Assembly (NCBI GenBank): GCA_026874595.1
Contig: CM049320.1
Location: 21,957,714 to 22,021,713 of the forward strand
Source of the DNA: Sipunculus nudus
Lineage: Eukaryota; Annelida; Sipuncula; Golfingiida; Sipunculidae
DNA: 64,000 nucleotides
Direction of reading: 5' to 3'
The translations under genes were made by a program, and so were the position numbers. Every line of letters starts with the position of its first letter. The first letter of the stretch is position 1. Shown here in pieces: positions 35,073-47,646 of this stretch. The notes beneath the pieces were generated by a model that was not told the DNA's origin, did not search any database, and saw only the letters and a list, made by a program, of their open reading frames with translations.

Positions 35073-36888
35073 AGTATTTATATCAATTTAGAACAAAGGA
35101 TTGGCAATCGATAATCAGTACGACTGTATTGGCTTACCAGAAAATGCTATTATCGTAATCATTATGGATTGATTATCAATATTATTGATTATGGATAACA
35201 GCTGAATGATCGATTATTGATAGAATATCGAATATATGAAATAACTCTTTAAGTTTTCTTTGAATACATACGCCTAACAACGTAGCCAATTTTGAGCGAT
35301 AAAAGAGGAAACATGCATTTTCTCTGAAAAGTCAGCCAAAACGACTAGATGTTTCAACTTACTGTGCTTCACACTAAAAAATTTATACCGTTTCATATAA
35401 TTCTTTTTTTTTTTGTGGCAATTAACGCTTCCCGTACGATTCAGAATATTCAGAAAAATTGGTCAGTTTTGTGTAGATTTTAATGTCATTTTGATATCAG
35501 AGTCTTTGAAATTCGTATCGATTTTTGAGTTCTCGCTTTTGCACGCAGTGACATCACAACGATTCTGGTATTAATCTAAGTAAGGCAGTACTTAGTTGTC
35601 CTTCGATCTAGTTTCTAATTTGCAGTCAATAATCTCGTCGTTCACATTCTCCATATTCAAGGACTTTGGCGTATCAGATGCTTCGAACCATTTCATTTAC
35701 TTCAATAATGGAGTATATTGGCTAGACTAGTTGCGAGGGGTACCAGTCTAACTTTCCCGGACAGAAGCACGATCAGGGTATTGTTTACTAACAGGGTTGC
35801 AGCACGCGAGGTAACTCTGAGTTTGGAACCCAGCATTAAAATATGATCTGAGTATATAGATAAAAAGTCATCAATTATATTGACCTCTACTGACTGATTT
35901 AATCACTGAAAACACAGGAGGTAGCAGAACCTCGCCCTTGCGCACTAACGATGGTGTGGCAGGAAGGGCCGCTGGGAACCCTAGCTTGTGTATGCATGTG
36001 TCGCATTTAAACATTGTTTCATGCTACTGTGACCAACGATTCCGACATATTTTATAGAATATATTTCTTCTCCATGGGCATGCGCACTGCCATTGTTAGT
36101 TTGTTGTGTTCGGGTCTGTTTAAACAGTATATACGAAAGGCTTTGTAACTCCAGCATGGGCCCCACAGATAAATATACCCTTTATCTCACAAGGTTAAAT
36201 TATCATACGTTTAATCATTTGAGATATTAACAAGTTAGGCCTACCATATATTTGGCCGATACAACGGACCCGAAGCCTTAGTGTCTATCATCGCTGACAG
36301 GTATCGCTACTGTTACGGCGTTTATTCTAAGGTTTATTCTTAGTGGTTTAGTGGGTGTTTTGAATCTTCTATAATCAAGGCTATGTAGAGAATAGACTAT
36401 ATAGAAGCCGCCTGCTCCTGGGCCTATCTATATTATAACTGACGCTGGTGTCAATGGAATTTTGTCACGGAAAACCTCTGTGGACACGCTGCGGATATGC
36501 ACGGTGTTGGTCTTGAACTGTCGGGAACGATGCAATATGTGTCCTGAGGGGGTTATTTCTCAATAAAATCGAGATATATTTCGAATTACTTTTCGATGGA
36601 GCTATTGCATCGCCATCTGTCGGCAACTACGATTTTGTTGTTTCAAGGCAGACAGCCGTTTGTTACTCTGAATCAAGGCCTTTTTGTCATATTTTGACGT
36701 TTTCCGACACTCGGTTTCAAACATCAGAAACTGTTCAGTTGTTCCTATACCATCAACAAACACAATTGTTTCTATTGATAAAATATGGGATAGGTTGGCT
36801 GGAAATAAACATTTATCTTAATTAATGCCTATCTATATTCAATTACAAAGTCAGTATATTCTTATGAAGATGGGTGGCCTTTTCTTGA
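35073..36888. other. Unassigned unique DNA
   Basis: No gene. 36400-36720 is GC-richer than the rest and free of repeats, so it could be regulatory, but no specific signal stands out. Confidence 0.4.
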
Positions 36889-36975
36889 AGGTGGGGGGGG
36901 GGGGTTACGGGGGGGGGGGTTAATTGTCTGGGGATGGGATACTAAATGGCACCTGTAGTGTAAAAAATCTCCAGT
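36889..36975 (+). mobile_element. Helitron-type 3' end fragment and G runs
   Basis: Two G runs (about 36893-36904 and 36909-36919) are followed by TTAATTGTCTGGGGAT, ACTAAATGGCACCTGTAG and TCTCCAGTT. This follows the 3' terminal order of the elements at 14182 and 48720 (TGTCTGGGGATACT, TGGCACC hairpin, CTAG), with the hairpin and CTAG decayed. The 5' part is not identified. Confidence 0.5.
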
Positions 36976-38069
36976 TTCTATATCCTGTGCAGCAAAATGT
37001 TCACCTTTCACGGGTTTTCGTTCTGTTATCTATTACTATCAAACTATTTTTGCCAGTATTTTTGACCCAATATTGAAGACCCACTTTTCTTATTTGGGAT
37101 GAATTTAAAATGGTTTTTAAGTGCAATATGATATAGTTGTATAGTTCGCATAAGCTTAGTACCATGCCTTAATATATAGTTAGATTCGGGTGTAAACCTT
37201 ATTTCCTTAGTGATGCAGTTGTCTCCTCGGATATTACTGACAAGTGTATGAATTGGTATATTTGGGGAGCAAAGGCGTGATATCATGTTATGGCTAAGCA
37301 AATTAACATCGGTGACGCTAATCGTATTTATTGTATTCGACAAAACAAAGTTTCGCGGGTTCTTTGTTTTTGACCGGGTTCCGCCGCCGCGTTCATTGCC
37401 GAGAACCCCTTTGAGACCTGTGGACCGATTTTTCCAAAACTTAATCCTATTATCGGGTCACATGTGAACTGGTGCCTTATCTTTTTGCGTTGACCTCTGA
37501 CCTCTTCTGTCTGCAGTGCGTCCACCTGTGCATAAGTTTTCACACATTAATCCATATATCTTCGGACTCGTGGCGCCACCTGCAACCTTTTCATACAGCG
37601 TCCATCTGTTTGTCTGCCGTGGGATAAAATCACTCACATCTTGGCAGTGGTTTGACTTATCTGCCTAAAATTATGCATGTATAAACATCCTGGATAGCTT
37701 TCTCGATATTATTGGACGTATACGCTGCAGACATCCATGCTAATATCTCAGGACTGGTTTGATGTATCGGCATGAAATTTAGCATCATCCCACACGCCAG
37801 TGTTTCTTATAAAAGAGTATGCTTATGGATATATACTCTTAATTCAAATAAACTTAACCGCAACAGATTATCATAAGATTATAGGCGACTTTAAATTAGG
37901 CGACTAGGAAATTAGATGGATTTATTAGCATAAAGTAATCATTTAAAGGCACTATTCAGCTATTTGATGTCTATTAAATAAAGATAATCTTTTGAACCTT
38001 TTGTAAAAGGCTATTTCACCGCACAGATTCTGTTCGTTTTGTTTATATCCACGAGTATAGAAAATAAGG
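36976..38069. other. Unassigned DNA, part resembling transposon core
   Basis: 37340-37800 contains CCGCCGCCGCG, TTGACCTCTGACCTC (reversed AGGTCA half-sites) and CGTGGCGCCACC. These also occur in the Helitron-like elements at 1305 and 48720. It may be a decayed core fragment. No gene. Confidence 0.3.
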
Positions 38070-38368
38070 GTTGTGCCGGTGCCGGGTTCATGAATGCAAG
38101 GTCGTGATTTCGATCCCTGGTTCAAACCCCACTGTGCCAAGACCCATGGCATAGTCCCAACCGCAAGTGTGTCTCTGTTCACCCATGCAGCAGTAGAAAT
38201 GGGTACCAATAAATACTGGGAAGGTAACCTTCGATGGACTATAGCGTCCGATCCAGGAGGAGTTTAACTCCTAAGTCGCTTCACGCAACAGGAACCAGAA
38301 TAAGCTCCGGCCTGAAGACTCAGTGGGCTCCGGTGTAAAAGCCCAACATCCTTTACCTTTATTCAACG
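38070..38368 (+). mobile_element. tRNA-related SINE (family 2), + copy
   Basis: Matches the minus-strand SINE at 28525-28815: GGTCGTGATTTCGATCCCTGG (box B region, 38100), GGGTACCAATAAATACTGGG, AAGCTCCGGCCTGA and a 3' end of GTAAAAGCCCAACATCCTTT. The box A part is degraded. Confidence 0.7.
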
Positions 38369-39046
38369 TAAGGGGAGCCCACCTAAATAATCCCAACACA
38401 TTCAAGTGTCGGTTAATTAAAAAAAAAAAACAAGAGTTTTGCAACGGGAGTTTTGCTACTAGTGATCTTGCAACTTCCGCGCATATACAACCAACCGCAT
38501 GGTTTTTTTTATTTGTCGACATTGGCGCATGAACTGTGTTTACTTGGAAATTTTAGAGACAAGCTCATGCATCCATCAAAGGGGTGATATAAGAACATTT
38601 ATTAACTGGAATCATTTACAGTTCAACAATATATCCTCAGCTAGTGTAAGCCAGAAATCATATAAAAGTTTACAGAAAGGGTAGGCGAGTAGATGGTCCA
38701 TTCAGGATACCATAAAATGGCACACTGATATCTACTTTAACTATCTATAACGATTTGTTAACAATGATAGGTAATTCCTGCGGTATATATGCTTGTATTG
38801 TATGATGATTGTTTCTCGCGTACAATGTTTCGATTTTAACCTATTTCTTTTTGGTACATAAAAACGGAATAATACGCATTTAGTTGAAACTTGAGGCGTA
38901 AGGCCTATATTTCGGAATAAATGCTTTCTCTCTGTGTTTAAAAAAAGAAGCCAAAATATTTTTGGTCACTGATTTTAAGAACATCTTTGTCGATCTGATG
39001 TGAAATATTAAAATCTAACTGGTTATTCAGTGAGTACTGATTTAAA
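38369..39046. other. Unassigned DNA
   Basis: Nothing recognised. Confidence 0.4.
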
Positions 39047-39617
39047 CTATAGAATGGCTTGTTTTCGCACTTGCAAAAACAGATGTCTCCCCTTCCCCGT
39101 TTGCATATAGATTATATCAATGAAGACGCGGTGAGTGATCTGATCCTGTGAGGTAACCAGGTTTCAAACTCGTTCAGTATTTCGGTAGGAACAATCAGTG
39201 TTTCAAATTTGGGAGGAAAATATCCAACCCTTAAAAAATTATTGTGTTCATAAGACATTAACTATAAATTGGATGATCTTGACCTTGATGATATTGGTCA
39301 AGGTCACCAGCTTTCGAATTCCTTCGAGAACTTTGTAGGAACAAAAGTGTACCAAATTTAAGGACAAACTGTGAAATACTTCAAAAGTTATGGGCCTCAC
39401 AAAAATTTTACATTTCGGCAGAATTGACTTTGAAGATGAAGGTCAAGGTCACCCAATTTCGAACTCCTCCGAGATTTTTGTGGGAACCATCAGTGTTTTA
39501 AATTTTGAAGGATACTATGCAGCCCTTCAAAAGTTATGGCGTCCACAAGATCTCCTACTACAGACGACGACAACTGACGACGAAGGCACTGAAAGGAGGG
39601 GGGGGGGGGGGACATAA
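39047..39617 (-). mobile_element. Helitron-like element, AGGTCA-bearing family
   Basis: On the minus strand it starts ATTATGTCCCCCC (39617) and continues with CAGTGCCTTCGTCGTCAG. The core has AAGGTCAAGGTCA-type blocks (39447, 39297), and the 3' hairpin GTTTTTGC-AAGT-GCGAAAAC covers 39061-39080 before AAGCCATTCTATAG and T. The + strand element at 60133-60879 has the same order and the ending AAGGCCATTCTAG|T. No protein. Confidence 0.6.
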
Positions 39618-40099
39618 TTAACTGATATACAGAGTTGAATACAATTTTCTATTGAATAAATCTATAGAAATTCCCATTCCTACTTCCCTATCGCGTATAA
39701 TTACAATTAAGATCTTTACATGAAATTCTACACGAAGGAATTAAAACTAAGAAGCTGTTTATGAAAACGGAACACTTATTTCCTAATAAAGCAAGCAAAC
39801 AATATGACAGGACTATATATTATACACGAAGTTCATGCTATTTTAATTTTGTCTATCCAAACAGCCTCCAAAAAATCAAATATCTGAAGTGGCTCTCTTC
39901 CAATTCTATAAAAAAATAAAACTAAAATGCGTGGTAAAAAATTAATACATTTTACATCCGCTCCACGCTCTGGCGGACAGAAGCACAGAAAAAATGACAG
40001 TTCAGTACCAGTTGCGTTAACACAAGTATAAATTAATAAATAAATGTTACCCAATAGTCAAGGGCACTTTACATACACATGAATACCTTCACTTAACCA
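39618..40099. other. Unassigned AT-rich DNA
   Basis: Nothing recognised. Confidence 0.4.
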
Positions 40100-40837
40100 T
40101 ATAGACTCATAGACCGCTGGGGCGGAACTGTTAAGTGGCGGAACTGTTAAGTGGATACGCTAGGGTGCATATAGGATCAATAATGCGAGAGCATTGAAAA
40201 CTCTGCCAACCGGAAGCTATTTCAATTTTTTCCCGCCAACCCGGAAGTGGGACATAAGCAGACGACATATTGCTAGTTACGTCTGCTGCAGCCGCTGCAA
40301 TGATTTGGAAAAGCTTAGTGAGTGGGTGCAAGCGTTAGATTATCATTGCGAGCCGGTGACCAGCGCTGCGCTCCGACCGCCATCACCAATGCTCGGATCA
40401 ATAGAAGCTCACTTAGCAGTCGCCGGGTAGACACGGGTCTGCATAAGCCTGAACAGTCGCCGCCGACTGCACAAATTAATCACAACCCAAGTCGCGCGGT
40501 GTACCCTGGATACGGGCAAGAGAGCGCTGTGTGCCTGGTAGGTTTGACACGCTGGCTAGCTGTCGCCGCTTTCGCAAAGCCGACACCACCTTACCAAGAG
40601 CAGTACTAGCTACTAACCCGCGGATGTGGTTGACACATATTCAACCCACTTGCTTGTGTATGGCTTTCGACGTGCCCCGAGGCGACTCGCTCCTACTGCT
40701 AAGCTAGTGCTCACAGCTGAGAGATCCGATAGTAAAGTGGTTGAATGTTTGTACATATATACGTCCTATCCTTAATCAGACCTGCAGAGCGACCTACCGG
40801 ATCCGTCGATACTGTAGTGACTGACCGATGCAGTATG
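40100..40837 (+). promoter_or_regulatory. CpG-rich promoter and first-exon candidate
   Basis: The most CpG-dense stretch of the window (40230-40690). Two ETS sites, ACCGGAAGC at 40209-40217 and CCGGAAGTG at 40241-40249, are typical of core promoters. The block ends at a good splice donor, CAGTATG|GTGAGTG (40837/40838), in which an ATG is the last codon before the intron. This suggests a first exon that is entirely, or almost entirely, untranslated. A 16-bp direct duplication (GCGGAACTGTTAAGTG) lies at 40122-40153. Downstream exons were not found, so the gene product is unknown. The overlapping frames have no family signal. Confidence 0.4.
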
Positions 40838-40987
40838 GTGAGTGTCGGAATTTATTTAATTTAATAAGCTACCATATGTTTTACTCAGATTTTGTGTTTC
40901 CTTTCTAATACAGTCTTTAATTATAAAAGCTTATGATCTCGACGATATATACTCTCTTTTATTTTTTACTATCTCTGTCTGTCTATA

Positions 40988-41042
<55 letters not shown>

Positions 41043-41958
41043 AAACGATTCTCCATATTAATTCACCTTTTCCCTATTGAAGACCAGCTTATCGTTACTG
41101 TATCATATACATTTATTAAAACAAAAAATAAATTTCAATACCCGCCTTATAGGTGATAACTTGCAGGGGAAGAGAGACAAAAATATAACAGTGGATGTTG
41201 ATTCATCGGATAGTTGTAAATTGTTATCTGTTATGTTCTTAATCAGATCTGTCAATAATAGAAACATGGTACCCCCCCAAGGAGTGACCGTCACCATGCA
41301 ATTTAGGAGGAAGATTCCCAAATCTTCAAAAGACCTTTCCACCGAATTGGCGACATCTGTCGGCGATGACTGACACTGTCTGTTCGGGTATTGGAATATA
41401 AATATTTATACATAAATGTAAAATAGGTCTTATCATTCAGTGAAATATGCACGTAAGTAGAATACTCTGGCCAGCAATGGGTTTCAGTTGACAAAACTAG
41501 GTAAGTTTCTTTTGTTGGAAATAACTGCCTCCATTTTCGGCTTAGCTTAACTAAGTATGTGTATATCTGCAGAATTCTATTCCGGTTTCGGTGCAGGTGA
41601 CAGGGTAGTATCAAACGCTTCCTCTAATTTTATGTACTGGTGTTAACCAAACCTGGTGACTTGCAGCATCTGCGAGCCGTGGGTGCGTAATCGCCCTATA
41701 GCTGTAGCATATCACCGAGGAATCCCCGAAAAGCGCACTCTTTTGTGCGATTTTTACGTGTTTGACCCGAACTTTGACGATGGTTACGCGCAGTGCAAAA
41801 TCTATTGGACAAGGTGTACAGAAGATCGATTATAAAGGCTGTAGCTCTGTCTGGTACTGTATTACTCCAGCTGATGACATTCAGCTATCGAATGTTTTGA
41901 TGGCGAGGGGGAAAAACCAGAAAACAGTTACAGAGTGCATTCCCCCACCAATCAAGTA
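40838..41958. other. Presumed intron or intergenic DNA
   Basis: (TA)n at 40992-41039. Nothing else recognised. Confidence 0.4.
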
Positions 41959-42380
41959 CAGTAGAACCTCCGAATTACGGACACTGATGTGACCGGACAT
42001 TTTTCTTGCGATAGAGAGGTGCCCTTCGTAGGGAGGTTTTAGCTTTCATGACCTACTTTCAAGGGACTGCACGTTAGTGGCCGTAAATAGGGACCTGGAC
42101 AGCTGAGTGGTTAAACGCTTGGCTCTCTCCTTTGGCCACCCGGATTCGATCCCCGGCGGGGCTATGAGAGTGGGTTTTAGTTGCTCGTCCAAGGCCCGTG
42201 GTTTTCTCCGGGTACTCCGGTTCCTCCATCCCTGCAGACTACCGAACGTTATCACCGGAGCCATAGAGAGTGCCGCGATTAGTTATAATAACTATATGAA
42301 CAATCCATGTAAAATAAATAAGTTTATATATATAGGAGGTGCCCTTAATACAGAGGTGTCCGTAAGGAAGGGTTCTGCTG
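41959..42380. mobile_element. TA-flanked MITE (pogo/Tigger-like ends)
   Basis: The left end CAGTAGAACCTCCGAATTAC (41959) and right end GTAAGGAAGGGTTCTGCTG (42362-42380) are inverted repeats of about 25 bp with a few mismatches, flanked by TA on both sides (41957-41958, 42381-42382). GAGGTGCCCTT occurs on both sides of the interior. A SINE (42091-42335) is inserted inside, so the MITE proper is about 175 bp. No transposase. Confidence 0.75.
42091..42335 (+). mobile_element. tRNA-derived SINE (family 3) nested in a MITE
   Basis: The head GGACCTGGACAGCTGAGTGG, with box A-like CTGAGTGGTTAAACG, and box B GATTCGATCCCCGG (42143-42156), is Ser/Leu-tRNA-like. The body contains GTTGCTCGTCC, GTGGTTTTCTCCGGG, CCTCCATCCCTGCAG and GAGAGTGCCGCGATT, then an AT-rich tail. 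ATAGG directly before the head and again after the tail is a plausible 5-bp target duplication. A minus copy lies at 32778-32960. Confidence 0.75.
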
Positions 42381-43891
42381 TACACGACGTTTAAATCCAA
42401 AATGCTTTCTTTACTTTTTTGATTATCTCTGTTCTTTATCTAGCAGAAAATTAATCCTCCTGGTGCAATTTTTTTTCTCCGGGCGCCCATAAAAGCACCT
42501 TAGCCTGAAAAATAACTATTAAAAATTTGTTAGAATTGGTGGTAAAATTGTTATGAAACCTTTATAATAACAAATTTGGAATTCATTCTTACACGATATA
42601 ATTTCTTCGTCCCATCAGATAATAATTGCACATTGAATCTTGTATGAATAATTACTTTGTGACTTGCATTAGAATTACAAATAAAAATACTTTACACATA
42701 CACACTAACAAACATATCCGAGATTTGTTCTGTGTAACATTTTTTTATATGATCATTGACCTTAAATAAGAGAGAAATAACTTCAATGTTTACAAGTGTG
42801 TTACTTGCTTCTTAAAATAAGAATTCATTGTCCACATGAGTGAAACAGTCTCACAATAATTAATTTAGTCAATCGCTCTGCAATACCAAAGAAAACCAAA
42901 GAGGCAAACACAGTGAAACATGACCTGGAAATAGGCAACATATATAGCAAATTAGATTGAGCCACCCATCTAAGATACATACCTAAACCATCCTAGAAAT
43001 ATATGATTTGTGTAATTATGGAATTTAATTAGGGGCATATGATATCGTTATTGGCTAGAATCATTCAGAAAGAGTCTTGTCAGTAAATAGATAATCTAGC
43101 TTTACAGGTACAGGTTTGAATATATAATGGAAATATGTATAAGGCAGATCCTGTGGAAGACTTTGGGCGTGACGTAAGTTTTCTCAACTCTGGGATGTGC
43201 GCCGTCAAACGTATATTACCAACTGAGTTGACTGGAAGTCGTCTCAGCTTAAGCGATCACGTTTTCCTGTCCGGCCCTTCGCCTGGCCGGACGTACCTTT
43301 ACAGGGTACAAATCAAAACCGTAAAATACGCACTTTCATACCTGGCATTTTACTTGCTGTTAATTTGGGTCAAAACTATTAAAATAACTTAAACTTGGCC
43401 ATTTTCCCTCTTACCTCAATGGGTCAATAAATAATCCAATAGATGTCGGTGTAGGCACGGTTCATGAGCCGGATCCATAAAGGTCTTCCAGAAAATATGA
43501 CAAATCTGCAGTCGCATTTGCACATTTGAAAACTTATATTGGAACTTGTGCAGCAATGAACTTTTGAATATGGGGTCAAAAAGAGAATGAAAACACGGGT
43601 GGCGGGTTCTCTTTTTTATACAGGGAAGAGAACCGCAGTTTACAGTTGCCAAAATCCGGTATTCTTTGATGGGTACAAATATCCATGTCATAAAGGCTAC
43701 TGGCAGGAACTGACAGAATATATGCGCCTTGAACTCGAAACATTAAACGGCCAAGTCCTGCACGCACACAGGATAAAAGGCGCAGGAAACAGGTCTACGA
43801 ACTTCCGCTGCGAGTTCTGGCCTCGTGCGCCAGTGACACGGACTACCTGCCGTTACGATCGTGTGCAAAAGAGGCCAGCGTTAAAATCGAC

Positions 43892-43930
<39 letters not shown>

Positions 43931-44275
43931 TGTTACAAGTAATTATACCGGTGGGATTGCCTACCCTCGCATCCCTGAAACTAACCCCAGGTATTCGGTT
44001 ATGAGAGCCGTTACAACGAGGCACCTTCACTAAAAAAGCAACATTCGTGGAATGCCATTAAAATTTGATACATTTCCTGAATCTTGCGTAGGGAGAAGTC
44101 TTTGGGGTCTGGATCTCATATTAACATCCAAATCATAATTATAAATGTCATAACAGCTGCAGACATTGTCATGCTGTATTAATGGCACATTATGACTGCT
44201 GAATTAGTATGTATTCTATAAAAAAGTTAAAACTATATTGTTTCAAAGTAGCACTCAATATTTTTAGCTGAGCTG
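42381..44275. other. Unassigned DNA
   Basis: (TA)n at 43897-43927. The frame at 43587-44033 runs through that tract and shows no family signal, so it is not called as a gene. Confidence 0.45.
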
Positions 44276-44990
44276 ACTATAAGTCATCTGAGCCATAGTC
44301 ATGGCCTTTCTCCGTCGTCCGTCCGGCCGGACGTCCGTTTATAGGGCACGTTTTGAAACCGTAAGACCTACGATTCCAAAATTGGACATAGAGTTAGATA
44401 TCCCCAAGTTCTCCTAACAAATCTGAAACTGGAACGATATGACCTCGTTCTTTTGAGAAATTATTGAAGAGCCTCTTACACTTCAAAACGGCCCACTATG
44501 AAAACCGCTGTTGTTAATCTATTCATATTTGATATAACCATTCCTGCATATATTTTCTATGTACATGCCAGAAATTAGGTTAATGTTGCGTAAGTTATGG
44601 GACCAAACAAAATGCACTGTGAAAAGTCAGGAAATATATTAACATGGTTTGTTTTACTAGAGAGCTTTTTTCAAGCATATATCTATATTCAACTTAGTTT
44701 TAGTTGTATACCCGAAATTAGTTAAAACTTCTGTAAATTTTTTAAAGTTAGTAGCATAAATGTAAAATAAGTATTAAGTTTTGCCTAAATTTGACCATGA
44801 CACATTTTTTACCTGTAACCACTGTGAATTTACTTTATACAGCTTGTATACATAAAGAATAAATCCATTATAATCTGAAATTTAAAAGGGCCAAATCACA
44901 TATAAAGCATGTTGAGTTAAGACGAAAAATAGCTTCTTTCCTTTAAAATAAATCTGTACCTGCCAAAATATTGCCTTTAAACCGTTTGCT
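44276..44990 (+). mobile_element. Helitron-like element, copy A (5' part)
   Basis: The 5' palindrome at 44276-44304 (AGCTGAGCTGACT, 3-nt loop, AGTCATCTGAGCC) is followed by a GTCC-type stretch and GTTTTGAAACCGTAAGACCTA. It then follows copies B (47647) and C (53612) block by block (ACATGCCAGAAATTAGGT, AAGTTATGGGACCAAAC, TTTTGCCTAAATTTGACCAT), but clearly more diverged. A matching 3' terminus is at 47468-47500, with unrelated material between. Confidence 0.65.
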
Positions 44991-46019
44991 TACTCCTGTA
45001 AACGAGTGATCAAAACATTGAACCGGGCGCGATCGCAGGTGTAAACATAAACACAGTGGGTTTGGCCGTGTGTTGTGCAGAGCCACAACACGTGCCAATC
45101 AGGAGATGCCCTGAATGACTTGGTTCAAAAAGTTTAATACATGTTCCCATTGGCTGAAAAACCGCGTGCTGCCCCTTTATCGGACCTCCGGCTACGCGGT
45201 CTTGTTATGGTAAACAGACTGTGTTTACCGACAAGCAGGGCTATAACAAGGTATTAAACAGTCGAATGCGAGGAAATGAGGCTGTGTGCTGGAATGGTTT
45301 TACTGGGAAACTTTTGTATAAAGCAAAACTGAACTGATAGTGTGAAAGAATAGGAATAATATTGCTCCTGATTATGTCCCTTTGAAAACCAGCTAATCAA
45401 AAACTGTAGATTTTTCCATATTTTTTTATTTATTTTTTTCAAACTGTAGATAAGTTTTAAATTACCATTCAAGTTGTGTTTACATAAAAACAGCACATTC
45501 TGTTGACAAACCTGTATAATAAACAAGATGGATCTTATAATTTCACATTTTTCAGCAACCAGCAGGAAACACAGAGACTCCGCCACCACACCCCACTATT
45601 ACAGGGTACTAATAAACATCATAAATCTTATAATTTCCCATTTTTTTGCAGCCACTAGCAGTTAACACAGAGACTCCGCCACTCCACCCCACCAATACAA
45701 AGGACTAACAAACAAGCTGAATGTTATAATTTCAATGTTAAATTCATTTTTTTAAACTTGAAATTTTAAAATTTTTTTATAGAAAAAAAAATCAGGATTT
45801 GAATCCTAATATTCAAAAGTGAAAAAATATTAGGATCTAAGATAAATGCTCATTGATACGTTTTAAGATTTGATAAGGTATGAATACTTTGTAGCATTTC
45901 ATTCATATCTCTATTGAGTTCACTTTATTTAAGTTGGCTAGGCCTTGATATGGATAACACTGTTAAACATAGTTAATCAGGAATACTGGGCAAACTTTCG
46001 TGGGATTAATTATTCACTC
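44991..46019. other. Unassigned DNA with a two-unit 95-bp repeat
   Basis: 45537-45720 holds two copies, 95 bp apart, of a block ending ACACAGAGACTCCGCCAC (45569 and 45664). The rest is unassigned. Confidence 0.5.
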
Positions 46020-46500
46020 ATATTTCGGGCCATCCGTCCGTTCGTTAACCAGGCACAGATAGTAACCACTGGACCAGGAAAAGTCTCCGTTTAAATCTGA
46101 AATAAGGTCTCTGTTACCCATATCCTCCTATTGCTATTAGGCTTAGAATTACCCCTAAAATAATTAAATGTTTGATACAAAACATCCAGTATCTGAACAA
46201 CCAATGCATTGATCACCATGATTCTTTGTATGCATATTCACCATGGGATGTATAATCAGTTCCTGCAGTCTTTGGAGCCACCTGGATTTTTATTTATTTT
46301 TTTTACATTTTTCTCTATTTTTGAGACCCTATAAGATGCGATCGTGCGTTAACAGGGCACAAAATCGTAACCATAGGACCTAGCATCTTCTAACATGACA
46401 TCCGAGGAGGTCTATGAAAAATCTCCTTGGAAACCTGAAATAAGGTAACTGCGACCTATATTCTCAAAGTTACAGGAGGTGTTTGAGCATCCAAGAAATA
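46020..46500 (+). repeat. Monomer of the 325-bp core family
   Basis: CATCCGTCCGTTCGTTAACC, AGGCACAGATAGTAACC, GGTCTCTGTTACCCATATCC and CAGTTCCTGCAGTCT match the units of the element at 1305-2566 in order, about 1.5 units. It lies between the 5' part of copy A and the 3' terminus at 47468. Confidence 0.65.
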
Positions 46501-47402
46501 ATGTAAAATACGCACAAATTGCCAGATTCCTTAGGAAAGAACGGTTAGAGGGTTTTCATCAATGTTCGTCTGTTATGGGTATTAATAAACCTTAGCTACT
46601 GGGCGTAAATGGTGATACCACTTGCATTATCTTAATTAGTTGCCTATGCAAGGACATATTGTCAACATGTCATTCGGTTGAGCTTCATGACCCATGGGTC
46701 ACTTGTTTATTATACTTTTGTTCATGTTCATTATTCTATAATTATAGGTTTCATATATGTTTCTCATTAAATATATAATAATTATGAATAAACTTTGTTC
46801 CTATTAACACTGTTGAATGCTCCCCGTCTCTCTCTTGCTCCTTCACTTTTTTCTCTTTCCATTTCTCCCTCCTCCAACTCTCTTTCTCTCTCGATTCAGA
46901 AATGTTGATAACATTAACACATTTGTTGTCGGTCAGATGTATCCTTCATATAACTCTCAGGCACCTCATGTTTTTTCCCTATTGCATCATATGAATGGTT
47001 CGTGCCACAATTTTTTCCTGTATTTAACAGGAAAATATATACTTATCAGATTTAGTTTATGCTCATTTGAAAATTTTATATTTTTAATTTACAGCAATTT
47101 AGTTCAGTTAATAAATAAAATGGGTATAATTATGCTTCATCTATCTCCACTTTCTGTCTATTTCTATAATTGACAAGCATTTATATAATCCCATGGTTAT
47201 TTTATGCACTATTACTGTCACATACCTGAAATAATGATACTTCCAGACATATTTGATCATGAAAGACTCCTGCACCTATGATATAGTCCATAAAAAGTGC
47301 ATAGTATTAGTTCGCCAGATATATATTTAATATTTGATTATCACCAGTTAGCAGGACAATTTCCTTTTAGCTTTTCAATGCTAATGTATTTATAAAAAAT
47401 AA

Positions 47403-47460
<58 letters not shown>

Positions 47461-47467
47461 CCAAATT
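46501..47467. other. AT-rich DNA with a (TA)n tract
   Basis: (TA)n at 47407-47459, directly before a Helitron-like 3' end. The frame at 46817-47173 has no family signal. Confidence 0.45.
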
Positions 47468-47500
47468 CAGCTTAGCGACGTGACCAATGGGTCCCTTGTT
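47468..47500 (+). mobile_element. 3' terminus of Helitron-like family
   Basis: CAGCTTAGCGACGTGACC, then the hairpin core GACCAATGGGTC (47482-47493) and CCTTGTT. The same terminus ends copy B (53472), copy C (56229) and copy D (57162). Confidence 0.6.
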
Positions 47501-47646
47501 AAAGAAATAAATTTCCTTTTTAAATAATTTAAGTGAATTAAAATATAATGCAACCCTTCTGTCCGCATAATTTGATAATATATGAGCCCAATCATGTATA
47601 AATAAATGTGCAATTTAGAATTGTGAATTCTGAATCAAGTGTTTTT
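47501..47646. other. Short AT-rich spacer
   Basis: Separates the preceding 3' terminus from the 5' palindrome of copy B. Confidence 0.5.

Noticed and set aside
43587..44033. 148-residue frame as a gene
   Set aside because: The last third is a (TA)n microsatellite translation and the first part matches no family I recognise.
46817..47173. 118-residue Phe/Leu-rich frame as a membrane protein
   Set aside because: Hydrophobicity comes from T-rich pyrimidine DNA. No start context or homology, and it lies between transposon fragments.
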